Notes under the pieces: generated by a model
What the model was told of the DNA's origin: nothing
The model's input: the letters and a program-made list of their open reading frames with translations, nothing else
Database searches by the model: none
Program-made: the position numbers and the translations under genes
Shown here: positions 31,343 through 40,358 of the stretch, piece after piece
Layout of the letters: the number at the start of each line of letters is the position of its first letter
How positions within the stretch are numbered: position 1 is the first letter of the stretch
DNA from: Dokdonella_A sp963775445
GTDB lineage: Bacteria; Pseudomonadota; Gammaproteobacteria; Xanthomonadales; Rhodanobacteraceae
Direction: 5' to 3'
Assembly: GCA_963775445.1 (NCBI GenBank)
Contig: CAVZIT010000004.1
Location: 1,364,001-1,428,000 of the forward strand
DNA length: 64,000 nucleotides

Positions 31343-31869
31343 GATGCGACGCCAAGCTCCGCACCGTTCCTGCCGTTACGCTTGGGCAGCGCATCCTCGT
31401 TGCCCCAGCCAAATTCCGCCTGCCCGCGCATGCGCGAACCGGCGGCGACGGTGAGCGAGCCGGCTTTCAAATCGCCGATAAGCACGCCGGACTGCTGCAG
31501 GTCGACCTGCGCTGCCGCCTCGATGTTGCCTTCGAGTTCTCCGGCGATCGCAACCTTTTGCGCACGCACGCTGCCATTCAACTTGGCATCCTTCTCTATG
31601 GTCAGGTCACCCTGCACGTTGACATCACCTTTGAACTTGCCGGCGATACGCACATGGCCGGAACCCTCGATCTTGCCCTCGATCGTGATATCGGCTGCGA
31701 TCAGCGATTCCTTCGCCTCGCTTCGCTCGCTATTCCAGCGCGGCGGACTGGCGGCCGGCACGGGGTCGGCGATTGGCTTTTTCTCCTGGACCGGTTCGAC
31801 CGGAAGCGACTCGGCCGGGAACGGGGTGCCTTCCTTCTTGGTTGCAGCGTGCTGATTGAAAATGGCCAT
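31339..31869 (-). CDS. bactofilin family cytoskeletal protein
   Basis: A 176-residue bactofilin. A disordered Pro/Glu-rich N-terminus (about 55 residues) precedes the right-handed beta-helix with the repeating hydrophobic pattern ITIEGKIEGSGHVRIAGKFKGDVNVQGDLTI (start about residue 62), including AELEG-type turns and VLIGDLKAGSLTVAAGSRM. Bactofilins polymerise without nucleotides at the inner membrane to scaffold envelope enzymes and shape. It lies between two pairs of exported SEL1-like paralogues, suggesting a shared envelope function. Confidence 0.88.
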   Translation of the reverse strand: MAIFNQHAATKKEGTPFPAESLPVEPVQEKKPIADPVPAASPPRWNSERSEAKESLIAADITIEGKIEGSGHVRIAGKFKGDVNVQGDLTIEKDAKLNGSVRAQKVAIAGELEGNIEAAAQVDLQQSGVLIGDLKAGSLTVAAGSRMRGQAEFGWGNEDALPKRNGRNGAELGVAS

Positions 31870-32008
31870 CTCGACGAGTTCCGCAGCAGGGGGTTTTGAA
31901 GCCTAGCACGAGACTTGCGCAACATACCTGTGACCGGATCGTCAAAACCCGGCGAACACCCCGTCGCATAACGATTTCTTCGCAAGTGGCTCGCCGGCAA
32001 TCCGTCCT

Positions 32009-32905
32009 TCACTCGTCGTGCTGATCGTCGGCAGATTTCTTCGAGCGCGCGCCGTCGTCGGCCTTCGTTTCGCTTTTTTCCGTTCTCAGCGGTCCCACAA
32101 TGGCGGTGCCGATCTGTTCCCGCGCGAATTTGGGATCATACGGATTGCCGCTTTCCTGCAACTGGCGGTAAGCCAAAGTTCCATCCTGTTGCCGGCCGCC
32201 CATAACGTCGAAGGCGGTCCTGACGCTATCGGCACTGCTCAGTGGTGCGATGCTGCCGTCCGGCCTGGCTTCACGTTGGCTCGAGCCCGTGGCATCGTCG
32301 GCGCCGATCTGGAGATTGCCGACGAATCCGACGTGCGAGCCCGTTGCAGATCGAAGCACGTCCTTCCATCGGGTTTTCGCGCGTTGCAGCGCGACGGCAT
32401 CGCCATAAGTCGGTTTGAGATTGCGCCAGATCTGGTTGGCCTGATCGAACTGCGCCTGTGTCATCGAGCCGTACACCGCTTCGCGCGCGGCGACATAGGT
32501 CTTGTCGCCGCGTTCCGCGGCGAGCGCCATCCCTGCCAGCGCACGTGGCAGATCCGCTTTGACACCCTCGCCCTTGGCATACATGACGCCGAGGTTGTAC
32601 GCGGCGGGTTTGTACGCCCATGAAGCGGCGACCTGGTACATTTCGACGGCAAATTCGTAGTTCTCGTGACTGAAGGCGCGGGCGCCTTCGACGAAAAAGA
32701 CGACGCCGGGGCGGGCGCTGCTCTCCGGATCAGAAAAGTCGGTTGCGGCATCCGCGCGGTGGTCGGCGGTTGTGTCGGAATCATAGTCCGGGGCGTTCTT
32801 GAACTGTCCGATCTGTCCGATGTCGGCGAATTGCGCGAAAGCAGGGGCGCTGGCGAACAACAGCGTGCAAAGAATGCAGGCTACCGTGCGGGAATGGATA
32901 TTCAT
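32009..32905 (-). CDS. exported SEL1/TPR-like protein, paralogue C
   Basis: A 298-residue protein with signal peptide (ending SAPAFAQ). The mature start is FADIGQIGQFKNAPDYDSD, followed by the SEL1-like core (GARAFSHENYEFAVEMYQVA and YNLGVMYAKGEGVKADLPRA), TGSHVGFVGNLQIGAD and the tail GNPYDPKFAREQIGTAIVGP. It is very close to paralogue D, indicating a recent tandem duplication; the C-terminal tails differ in length and charge. ATG follows GGAG at 7-nt spacing, the same leader context as paralogue D. Confidence 0.8.
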   Translation of the reverse strand: MNIHSRTVACILCTLLFASAPAFAQFADIGQIGQFKNAPDYDSDTTADHRADAATDFSDPESSARPGVVFFVEGARAFSHENYEFAVEMYQVAASWAYKPAAYNLGVMYAKGEGVKADLPRALAGMALAAERGDKTYVAAREAVYGSMTQAQFDQANQIWRNLKPTYGDAVALQRAKTRWKDVLRSATGSHVGFVGNLQIGADDATGSSQREARPDGSIAPLSSADSVRTAFDVMGGRQQDGTLAYRQLQESGNPYDPKFAREQIGTAIVGPLRTEKSETKADDGARSKKSADDQHDE

Positions 32906-33029
32906 GGCGAGACTCCGAAATAGCTCGTAGATTGAAGCAACTCTTGCGCAGCGAGCAAATCAAACGACTTTCCAATTGCGGCGCAGGGCGTGGTGGCTCG
33001 ATATCGACTGACGATCAGCGGAGCGTTGA

Positions 33030-33944
33030 TTAATCGTGGCGGTCGGAGTCTTCGGACTTGTCCGAATGCGCGTCCTTTTTATCGCCTTCTGCGTCCTTCC
33101 CGGTTCTCAATGGTCCGACGATCGCAGTACCGATCGACCGCGAGAATTTGGGATCGTAGGGATTGTCACTCTGTTGCAATTGGCGATAGGCCAACGATCC
33201 ATCCATCTGCTTGCCACCGGTTACATCGAAGCCAGTTGCCGCCACTGATGCAGGCACACCACCGCCATGGCCGTCTGTCGGAGGAGGGCTGTCTCCGTTC
33301 GTGGATCCGATGAACTGGCCCGTACCGACACCATCTTTCGCACCAACCGCCAGATCGCCCACAAAGCCGACATGCGAACCCGTGGCAGCGCGAAGCACTT
33401 CCTTCCATCGGGTCTTCGCGCGTTGCAGCGCGACGGCATCGCCATAAGTGGGTTTCAAGTCCCGCCAGATCTGATTGGCCTGATCGAACTGTTCCTTCGT
33501 CATCGAGCCGTACACCGCTTCGCGCGCGGCGACATAGGTCTTGTCGCCGCGTTCTGCGGCGAGCGCCATCCATGCCAGCGCGCGCGGCAGATCCGCCTTG
33601 ACACCCTCGCCTTTGGCATACATGACGCCGAGGTTGTACTCGGCGGGTTTGTACGCCCATGACGCGGCGACCTTGTACATCTCGATGGCAAAGTCGTAGT
33701 TCTTGTGCGTGAAGGCGCGGGCGCCCTCGACGAAAAAGACGACGCCGGGGCGGGCGCTGCTCTCCGGATCCGAAAAGTCGAGCGAGGCATCCGCACGGTG
33801 GTTGGCACTCGCATCCGACTCATAGTCCGGGGCGTTCTTGAAAGTTCCGATCTGTCCGATATCGGCGAACTGCGCGATAACAGGAATGCTCGCGAATATC
33901 AGGGTGCCAACAAGGCTGGATGCGATGACGCGGTGGATTGTCAT
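33030..33944 (-). CDS. exported SEL1/TPR-like protein, paralogue D
   Basis: A 304-residue protein with signal peptide (ending SIPVIAQ), mature start FADIGQIGTFKNAPDYESD, and the same SEL1-like core as paralogue C, often identical over 20 or more residues. It carries an extra Gly/Pro-rich linker around GDSPPPTDGHGGGVP and a tail SDNPYDPKFSRSIGTAIVGP. It is probably the first gene of a C-D pair, 124 bp upstream of C. ATG 33944 rather than 33950 was chosen because GGAG then lies 7 nt upstream, as in C. Confidence 0.8.
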   Translation of the reverse strand: MTIHRVIASSLVGTLIFASIPVIAQFADIGQIGTFKNAPDYESDASANHRADASLDFSDPESSARPGVVFFVEGARAFTHKNYDFAIEMYKVAASWAYKPAEYNLGVMYAKGEGVKADLPRALAWMALAAERGDKTYVAAREAVYGSMTKEQFDQANQIWRDLKPTYGDAVALQRAKTRWKEVLRAATGSHVGFVGDLAVGAKDGVGTGQFIGSTNGDSPPPTDGHGGGVPASVAATGFDVTGGKQMDGSLAYRQLQQSDNPYDPKFSRSIGTAIVGPLRTGKDAEGDKKDAHSDKSEDSDRHD

Positions 33945-34011
33945 GGACATACTCCGAAACGCTTCGTAGATCGAGACTACACCGATCCCGCGGTCGAATC
34001 AACGCGATGCC

Positions 34012-35619
34012 CTACATGCGGAACACGCCGTAGCGAGTCGGCTCGATGGGCGCATTGAGCGACGCCGAAATCGCAAGACCGAGGACGCGGCGCGTGTCGA
34101 CCGGATCGATCACGCCGTCGTCCCAGAGGCGCGCGGTGGCGTAGTACGGATGGCCCTGGCGTTCGTATTGCTCCCGGATAGGCGTCTTGAATGCCAGTTC
34201 GTCCTCGGCGGACCATTCCTTGCCGGCCGTTTCAAGACCTTCGCGCTTTACGGTCGCGAGCACGCTCGCGGCCTGCTCACCGCCCATGACGCTGATACGC
34301 GCATTCGGCCACATCCACAGGAATCGCGGCTGATATCCGCGTCCGCACATCGCGTAGTTGCCGGCGCCGAAACTGCCACCGATGATCACGGTGAATTTCG
34401 GGACCTGCGCGCAAGCGACCGCGGTGACCATCTTGGCGCCGTCTTTCGCGATGCCGGCCGATTCGTATTTCCTGCCGACCATGAAGCCCGTGATGTTCTG
34501 CAGGAACACCAGCGGAATGCCGCGCTGGTTGCAGAGTTCGATGAAATGCGTGCCCTTGAGCGCCGATTCGGAAAACAGGATGCCGTTGTTGGCAATGATG
34601 CCGACCGGATACCCATGGATATGCGCGAAACCCGTCACCAGGGTCTTGCCATAGCGCGCCTTGAATTCGTCGAGCTCCGAGCCGTCGACGATGCGCGCGA
34701 TGAGTTCGCGAATGTCGAACGGGATGCGCGTATCGCGCGGCACGATGCCATAGAGTTCTTCCGCCGGGTAAGCCGGTTCGTGTGGCTCCGCAAGTTTCAG
34801 CGGCAGTTTCTTGATGCGGTTGAAGTTCTTGACGATGCCGCGTGCAATGGCGAGTGCATGCGCGTCGTTTTCCGCGAAGTGGTCCGCGACGCCTGAAACC
34901 GAGGTATGCACCTCGGCTCCTCCGAGCGACTCGGCGTCCACCACTTCACCGGTCGCGGCTTTCACCAGCGGCGGACCGCCGAGGAAAATCGTGCCTTGTT
35001 CGCGCACGATGATGGTTTCGTCGCTCATGGCCGGCACGTAGGCGCCACCCGCGGTGCACGATCCCATGACCACTGCGATCTGTGGAATGTTCTTCGCGCT
35101 CATGCGCGCCTGGTTGTAGAAGATGCGCCCGAAGTGTTCCTTGTCCGGGAACACCTCGTCCTGCAGCGGCAGGAACGCACCGCCCGAGTCGACCAGATAG
35201 ACGCAAGGGAGGTGGTTCTCGAGCGCGATTTCCTGCGCGCGCAGATGCTTCTTCACGGTCAGCGGGAAATAGGTGCCGCCCTTGACGGTCGCATCGTTGG
35301 CGATCACCAGGATTTCCTGCCCATGTACGCGGCCGATGCCGGTGATCAGCCCGGCGCTTGGCGCCTGATCGTCGTACATGCCGTGCGCGGCCAGCGACGA
35401 GAGTTCGAGAAACGGTGCGCCCGGGTCGAGCAGGGCGCGGATACGCTCGCGCGGCAGCAGCTTGCCGCGATCGCTGTGTTTACGACGCGCCTTGTCGCCA
35501 CCGCCCAGTGCGGCGCGTGCAAGTTCGCCTTTCAAGTCGGCGACTGTGCCGCGCAGTTGCTCGGCATTGCTCCGAAAATCGTCGGAGCGCAGATCGATCT
35601 TGGAGTGGATCCGTGGCAT
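34012..35619 (-). CDS. mccB: methylcrotonyl-CoA carboxylase beta (carboxyltransferase) subunit
   Basis: A 535-residue biotin-dependent carboxyltransferase. It transfers CO2 from carboxybiotin to 3-methylcrotonyl-CoA in leucine breakdown. Diagnostic stretches are RKHSDRGKLLPRERIRALLD, CVYLVDSGGAFLPLQDEVFP, GSCTAGGAYVPAMSDE, FLQNITGFMVGRKYE and ISVMGGEQAASVLATVKR. The LVDSGGAFLP motif and overall length favour MCC-beta over propionyl-CoA carboxylase beta. The biotinylated alpha subunit is not in the window. Related catabolic genes (thiolase, isovaleryl-CoA dehydrogenase, leucine dehydrogenase) lie within 10 kb on the same strand. Confidence 0.9.
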   Translation of the reverse strand: MPRIHSKIDLRSDDFRSNAEQLRGTVADLKGELARAALGGGDKARRKHSDRGKLLPRERIRALLDPGAPFLELSSLAAHGMYDDQAPSAGLITGIGRVHGQEILVIANDATVKGGTYFPLTVKKHLRAQEIALENHLPCVYLVDSGGAFLPLQDEVFPDKEHFGRIFYNQARMSAKNIPQIAVVMGSCTAGGAYVPAMSDETIIVREQGTIFLGGPPLVKAATGEVVDAESLGGAEVHTSVSGVADHFAENDAHALAIARGIVKNFNRIKKLPLKLAEPHEPAYPAEELYGIVPRDTRIPFDIRELIARIVDGSELDEFKARYGKTLVTGFAHIHGYPVGIIANNGILFSESALKGTHFIELCNQRGIPLVFLQNITGFMVGRKYESAGIAKDGAKMVTAVACAQVPKFTVIIGGSFGAGNYAMCGRGYQPRFLWMWPNARISVMGGEQAASVLATVKREGLETAGKEWSAEDELAFKTPIREQYERQGHPYYATARLWDDGVIDPVDTRRVLGLAISASLNAPIEPTRYGVFRM

Positions 35620-35664
35620 GGCGGTCGCCGGCGGGCTGATCCAGACGATGGGTTTGCACGAGTT

Positions 35665-35691
35665 GCAGCGACCGCAGGCGGCGGTCGCTGC
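35665..35691. terminator. 11-bp perfect hairpin between the Ala-rich lipoprotein gene and mccB
   Basis: GCAGCGACCGC at 35665-35675 pairs exactly with 35681-35691 around a 5-nt loop. It lies downstream of the lipoprotein gene on the minus strand. It is very stable but has no T-run, so it may be a Rho-dependent or mRNA-stabilising element. Confidence 0.4.
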
Positions 35692-35723
35692 AGCGTATTA
35701 CACCACGGAGTTGCTGTCGGTAC

Positions 35724-36119
35724 TCAGTGACCACCGTCCTTGTTTGCATCGTCGGCTGGAGCACCTTTGTCCTTCGCCTTGTCTCCCATCATGTTCTTGC
35801 CGGCGACCTTGGCCTTGTCGGCAGCCGCCGAGGCTGCATCCATGGTCTTGTCCGCTCCTTCCTTCATTGCCTGTCCTGCGTCACTCGCCGCGTCCTTGAC
35901 CTGATCTGTCGCCTTGGCGGCCGCGTCGCCGGCCGCGTCGGCAGCCTGTTTGGCCGCGTCGGTGGCCTGTTGTGCTGCCTGTTTGGCGGTATCGGCCGCC
36001 TGCTGCGCTGCAGCCTTGGCCTGGTCGGCGGCCTGTTGCGCCTGCTCCTGCTGGCCACTGTTGCACCCGGCCAGTGCAACGATCAGCGCCGACGCAATTG
36101 CGATCTTCTTGACGTTCAT
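35724..36119 (-). CDS. Ala-rich lipoprotein with amphipathic 11-residue repeats
   Basis: A 131-residue lipoprotein: signal with lipobox ALAGC, then a long, highly repetitive Ala/Gln/Asp/Lys helix with periodic units such as AAQQAADTAKQ and AAKQAADAAGD, ending in a Lys/Asp-rich tail. The 11-residue periodicity resembles LEA-like and apolipoprotein-like proteins, which form amphipathic helices on surfaces. No enzymatic function is expected. It lies between thiolase and mccB on the same strand, 104 bp before the latter. Confidence 0.75.
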   Translation of the reverse strand: MNVKKIAIASALIVALAGCNSGQQEQAQQAADQAKAAAQQAADTAKQAAQQATDAAKQAADAAGDAAAKATDQVKDAASDAGQAMKEGADKTMDAASAAADKAKVAGKNMMGDKAKDKGAPADDANKDGGH

Positions 36120-36248
36120 TCCTTTCCCCTTTCTTGTGTGATGGCGGCACGGGAGTCATGGAAATCGGTCGCCGCCGGCCGCGAAAGCGGCGACGCCGAT
36201 GCGGGCAGATGCCCGCCTTGCACGTTGTCGTACCTGTTCCGTCCTGAA

Positions 36249-37424
36249 TCAGACGAGTTCGATTGCAATCGCGGTTGCCTCGCCTCCGCCGATGCACAGT
36301 GCCGCAACGCCACGCTTTGCGCCGCGTTGTTTGAGCGCGTAGATCAAGGTAACGATCAAGCGTGCGCCGGATGCACCGATCGGATGGCCGAGGGCAGTCG
36401 CCCCGCCGTGCACGTTGAGCTTTTCGTGAGGCACGCCGAGTTCCTTCATCGGCGCCATCGCGACGACGGCGAAGGCCTCGTTGACTTCGAACAGGTCGAC
36501 TTCCTCGACTTTCCAGCCGGCTTTCTTCATGACGTCCTGCATGGCACCGACCGGAGCCGTGGTGAACCATTCGGGCTCCTGCGAATGGGTCGAATGCGCG
36601 ACGATGCGCGCGAGCGGCGTGGCGCCATGCTTCTGCGCATCCTCTGCGCTCATCAGGACAAGCGCGGCCGCACCATCGGAAATGCTCGACGAACTCGCCG
36701 CCGTCACCGTGCCGTTCTCCTTGCGGAATGCCGGTTTGAGCGTCGGGATCTTGGCAACATCGGATTTGCCGGGCTGCTCGTCGGTCGCGAACTCGACCTC
36801 GCCCTTGCGCGTCGTCACCTTGACAGCAACGATTTCGTCCTTGAACGCCCCCGATTCGATCGCGGACTTGGCGCGATTGACCGATTCGGTCGCGAACGCA
36901 TCCTGCTGCTCGCGCGTGAATCCGTACTTGTCCGCGCAGCTCTCGGCGAATACACCCATCGATTTGCCGTCGTACGGATTGGTCAGGCCGTCCCAGGCCA
37001 TGTGATCGACCAGCTTGCCGTCGCCGTAGCGGATGCCGGTTCGCGCATTGACCATGTGCGGCGCATTGGTCATCGATTCCATGCCGCCGGCAACGATGAC
37101 ATCGGCCGAGCCGGCCTTGATCAGATCATGTCCGAGCATCACGGCCTTCATTCCGGAGCCGCAGACCTTGTTGATCGTCGTGCAGCCGGCCGCGGTCGGC
37201 AGGCCGGCGCCGAGCGCGGCCTGGCGCGCGGGCGCCTGTCCGAGATTGGCCGGCAGCACGCAGCCCATGATGACCTCGTCGACGTCAGCAGCGGCAATTC
37301 CCGATTGCGCGAGCGCTGCGCCTATCGCGGTCGCGCCGAGGGTCGTTGTCGGCACGCCGGTGAACTGGCCGAGGAAGGAACCGATCGCGGTGCGCTTGGC
37401 ACCGACGATGACGATGTCGGACAT
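36249..37424 (-). CDS. acetyl-CoA C-acetyltransferase (thiolase)
   Basis: A 391-residue thiolase. The acylated Cys lies in INKVCGSGMKAVM, the His in GGATALGHPIGASGAR and the second Cys in AALCIGGGEATAIAIE. It cleaves acetoacetyl-CoA or runs in reverse to supply PHA synthesis. Length and motifs fit acetyl-CoA acetyltransferases (AtoB/PhaA group); the sequence alone does not settle which direction is used. The open frame extends 76 codons upstream, but ATG 37424 gives the canonical MSDIVIVGAKRTAIG start. Confidence 0.92.
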   Translation of the reverse strand: MSDIVIVGAKRTAIGSFLGQFTGVPTTTLGATAIGAALAQSGIAAADVDEVIMGCVLPANLGQAPARQAALGAGLPTAAGCTTINKVCGSGMKAVMLGHDLIKAGSADVIVAGGMESMTNAPHMVNARTGIRYGDGKLVDHMAWDGLTNPYDGKSMGVFAESCADKYGFTREQQDAFATESVNRAKSAIESGAFKDEIVAVKVTTRKGEVEFATDEQPGKSDVAKIPTLKPAFRKENGTVTAASSSSISDGAAALVLMSAEDAQKHGATPLARIVAHSTHSQEPEWFTTAPVGAMQDVMKKAGWKVEEVDLFEVNEAFAVVAMAPMKELGVPHEKLNVHGGATALGHPIGASGARLIVTLIYALKQRGAKRGVAALCIGGGEATAIAIELV

Positions 37425-37519
37425 GCAGGACCTCCGGGAGAATAATGACGGCGCGAGCTGTGCCAGACCACCATTATCGCAGGGCCTGTTGCGGCGCGGC
37501 AAACGGTGAATTCGCCGAA

Positions 37520-38161
37520 TTAGTCCGGCAACGCCGAGATTCGGGCGGAATCGCAGTCGGCGTAGCGATCCAGAAGCAATTCGGCAACGTCGGGGTCGAA
37601 CTGGCCGGCGCGGTTTTCGAAGAAGTGAGCGCGGATGCGCTCCTCGGACCACGGCGGACGGTACGATCTGATGGTTGCCAACGCGTCGAACACGTCTGCG
37701 ACAATCAAGATGCGCGTCAAAGGATGGATTCGGTTTCCGGTGAGCGCCTTGGGGTATCCGGATCCGTCAGAGCGTTCATGGTGTTGGCCGACCAGCAATG
37801 CGATTACCCGGAATTCATCGGGATCGGCGATATCCAGAAGCTGCTCCCCGATCCGTGCGTGCGACTCCATGCGACGTCTTTCCGATCCCGTGTAGCTCTG
37901 TGTGGAGCGGAGGAATTCCAGTTCGAACGCGATTTTGCCGACGTCATGCAGCGCGCTCGCCTTGGCGAGGATGTCCGCCGCGGCAGCGTCGATCTGCATC
38001 GCGGCACCCAGGTACTCGCTGATTGCGCGAACACGCATCCCGTGCGCCATCGTCTCGGTGTCGTGCAGTCGCAATGCTTCCGCCATCATGGTGCAACGAT
38101 CACCCAGCACCTCACTCCATGGAGGCTTGGCCGATCGACCGCGCGCGCCTGTTCGCACCAT
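37520..38161 (-). CDS. stand-alone HD-GYP domain protein
   Basis: A 213-residue HD-GYP protein, a class that hydrolyses cyclic di-GMP. The HD motif is in SALHDVGKIAFE; the HHERSDGSGYP motif follows, then HPLTRILIVADVFDAL. All expected metal-ligand motifs are present, so activity is plausible. No receiver or sensor domain is fused, which is unusual because many HD-GYPs carry one. It is upstream of the thiolase on the same strand (95-bp gap). Confidence 0.85.
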   Translation of the reverse strand: MVRTGARGRSAKPPWSEVLGDRCTMMAEALRLHDTETMAHGMRVRAISEYLGAAMQIDAAAADILAKASALHDVGKIAFELEFLRSTQSYTGSERRRMESHARIGEQLLDIADPDEFRVIALLVGQHHERSDGSGYPKALTGNRIHPLTRILIVADVFDALATIRSYRPPWSEERIRAHFFENRAGQFDPDVAELLLDRYADCDSARISALPD

Positions 38162-38636
38162 CGCAAATTCCGATATTGGCGGGGCACCGCTTCAATCATA
38201 CATCTCGGGACAGGCGACGGACCGAAAGCTGTGCGCGGCTGGGCGAGGCGAAATCCGTTTGCGAAGACGATTGAGGGACCCCGAAGCGCAGCGCAACGGT
38301 TTTGGACCTTGCCATCGCCCGACACGTGCCGCGAGGGTGCCGGCGCGCGTCGGCAACTGTGGAACCCAGCCGCGGATGTCGCGGGGCGAGTCGTGGAGTT
38401 GCAAAATATCCGGTGCGGGTGTTTCTCTTACGCGAATGCTCCGACGAGCCGAAAGCTCCAATAAGCATCAGCCAACCCACCCATTGGTTGTCCAAATACC
38501 CGGCCGAGGGCCGGGCCGTCGATGCCGTCGATCAGCTATACCCATGTCCTCGCTCAGGGAAGCAGCACGTTTACCGACCTGTTCTTTCTTCCCGGCAACC
38601 AGTAGTCGGGAAAGGCATCGTTTTCGCGGAGGCGCC
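38162..38636. other. 475-bp intergenic region without a recognised gene
   Basis: This stretch lies between the HD-GYP gene (reverse) and the secreted repeat protein gene (forward). Several short frames are open but none has a Shine-Dalgarno plus protein-like composition. A small stable hairpin, CCCGGCC/GGCCGGG, sits at 38499-38515. It presumably holds both divergent promoters. I see no RNA gene. Confidence 0.5.
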
Positions 38637-39917
38637 ATGAACAACGACGATGGCAAGCGACTCGGGTGCAAATTGCATCCCAAATTCATACGTGATCGGG
38701 CGTGCGCGATCGCCATTTGTGCCGTCTCGATCATCCAATTCGCGTCGCTTGCGGCTGCTCAAGAAGAAAATCCTTTTCAGCTGAGCGTTTCGGCAAATCC
38801 CGCCCAAATCGGGCAGCCGATTGACTTGGTCGCCAGCTTCTCATTGCTACCTGGCGAAGAAGACGGGTTTCCTCCGGCGACCTTCCTGGACCTGATTCCA
38901 AATGGCGAGGCGACCCTGTGTGCGAACGTGGAGCCCACGTATGTTTCCGGATCCGCGATTTTCCACTGTGTCGCGAGCTTCTCGAGTATTGGCGATCATG
39001 GTCTTGTCGCGACTGCGGGCATGGCACCGGGACCCATTATCTTGTCCACCGAAGTCGAGGAAAACGTCATCGAACCGTTCCCGTTCGACGCCGCGCAGAC
39101 GGGCCTGACCGGTTCGTGGTTCAGCCCATATACGGACGGGCAGGGTTTCGAGTTCGTGGTCTATCCGGACAGCGAAGGCAACGCCTATTTCTATGGCGGC
39201 TGGTTCACCTATTTGGCCGATCGCGATGGGCCGTACTGGCTTACGTTGCAGGGGCCGCTCGACTCGGCGCACGGCAATGCGTATTCGCAGCTCGGCGTCT
39301 ACGAGAGCGACGTCGGCAACTTCGCTGCGCCGCCGCAAACCGAATCGCAGCGAATAGGTGACGCCACGCTGACCTTCCACGACTGCGCGCACGCGACGCT
39401 CGATTTCTCGCTTGACGGCTCCGCGTCCGGCACGATCCCGCTGGTGCGTCTTACCGCACCGACCGGATGCAGCATGGATGTGCCGGCGGCGCCTCCCTCG
39501 CCGCCACCTGCGCATTACAACGACGCGTTGCACTCGGGTGTCTGGTATCAACCGGAAACCGCCGGCCAGGGATTGACGGTGGACCTCGATCCGGCGCAAT
39601 CGACGTTTTTCGCGCTTTGGTACACGTACGCGCCCGGTCCGAACGATCCGAACACGCCGGCCTATCGCTGGTTCGCGTTGCAGGCGAATTACACGCCGGG
39701 CGATTTGTCGCTCACGGATGTGCCGATCTATATCACCGAAGCCGGCGTTTTCGATCAGCCAAGCGACGTGACACGCGAAATCGTGGGCTCGGCGAACGTC
39801 ACGTTTATCTCGTGCAACGAGATGACGCTCGATTATGCGTTCACCAGCGGCGAGCTTGCGGGCACGTCCGGTTCCATCGATGAACACAATGCATTGCCCG
39901 CGCCCGGGTGCGAGTGA
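38637..39917 (+). CDS. secreted protein with two WF/WY beta repeats
   Basis: A 426-residue exported protein: signal peptide (ending SLAAAQ about residue 42), an Ig-like or beta region (residues ~45-150), then two repeats of about 120 residues. The repeats begin LTGSWFSPYTDGQGFEFVV (~156) and HSGVWYQPETAGQGLTVDL (~299); each contains an aromatic WFTY/WYTY strand and ends with a conserved Cys. Between them is a Pro-rich linker PPSPPPAHY. Similar repeats occur in secreted proteins of Xanthomonadales; the function is unknown. ATG 38637 has GGAGG 5 nt upstream; the much longer open frame upstream has no protein-like features. Confidence 0.75.
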   Translation: MNNDDGKRLGCKLHPKFIRDRACAIAICAVSIIQFASLAAAQEENPFQLSVSANPAQIGQPIDLVASFSLLPGEEDGFPPATFLDLIPNGEATLCANVEPTYVSGSAIFHCVASFSSIGDHGLVATAGMAPGPIILSTEVEENVIEPFPFDAAQTGLTGSWFSPYTDGQGFEFVVYPDSEGNAYFYGGWFTYLADRDGPYWLTLQGPLDSAHGNAYSQLGVYESDVGNFAAPPQTESQRIGDATLTFHDCAHATLDFSLDGSASGTIPLVRLTAPTGCSMDVPAAPPSPPPAHYNDALHSGVWYQPETAGQGLTVDLDPAQSTFFALWYTYAPGPNDPNTPAYRWFALQANYTPGDLSLTDVPIYITEAGVFDQPSDVTREIVGSANVTFISCNEMTLDYAFTSGELAGTSGSIDEHNALPAPGCE

Positions 39918-40142
39918 CGACCCGGACGGCTCCTCTCGAGCGTCGGCTGCATCCCCGATCCGGGCGGTGTCGCGCTGGATGTCATGCCCGCTTGTCCTTG
40001 TGATTGAGGCGATTGGCCCCGCCCGCGAATCGAGGCACGAATGATTGCCGAAATCGGCACCGGGCGGGGCAGCATCGCGCGAGTCGCGGATTCCGCCGCG
40101 GGAACGCTGGTGCGGAGCGTCACTGGAGGGCGCTCTTCCGTG

Positions 40143-40358
40143 CTACATCAGCAAGGTGCGATGAACGATCGGTTCGCTGGAAGGCTCCGGCAGACCGAAA
40201 GCCTCGACCAGCAGCATCGCTTCGAGCTGCTCGGCCGCACCCTCGGCGCTACTGGCCGGCGGCGGCTGGGCTGGCGCAGGCGCATGTCTGCGTGGACGGC
40301 CGGATATCCGGGCCAGCGCGTCGTCAGCTGTCTGGAGCAGCCAGGCGTAGTAGGCCAT
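40143..40358 (-). CDS. small hypothetical protein overlapping the nucleotidyltransferase gene
   Basis: A 71-residue frame whose ATG lies inside the last 35 bases of the preceding nucleotidyltransferase gene, with AGGA 5-6 nt upstream, so translation would be coupled. It starts MAYYAWLLQTADDALARI, has a Pro-rich middle and an acidic C-terminal half. It may be the partner of the nucleotidyltransferase, as in two-gene MNT-type modules, but it shows no HEPN motif. No function is assigned. Confidence 0.45.
   Translation of the reverse strand: MAYYAWLLQTADDALARISGRPRRHAPAPAQPPPASSAEGAAEQLEAMLLVEAFGLPEPSSEPIVHRTLLM

Noticed and set aside
35727..37445. 572-codon forward frame antisense to the lipoprotein and thiolase genes
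   Set aside because: Spans two real reverse-strand genes and the gap between them; composition is that of a mirror frame.
37902..38636. Long N-terminal extension of the secreted repeat protein
   Set aside because: The extension crosses the HD-GYP gene and lacks structure; ATG 38637 has both a Shine-Dalgarno and a signal peptide.
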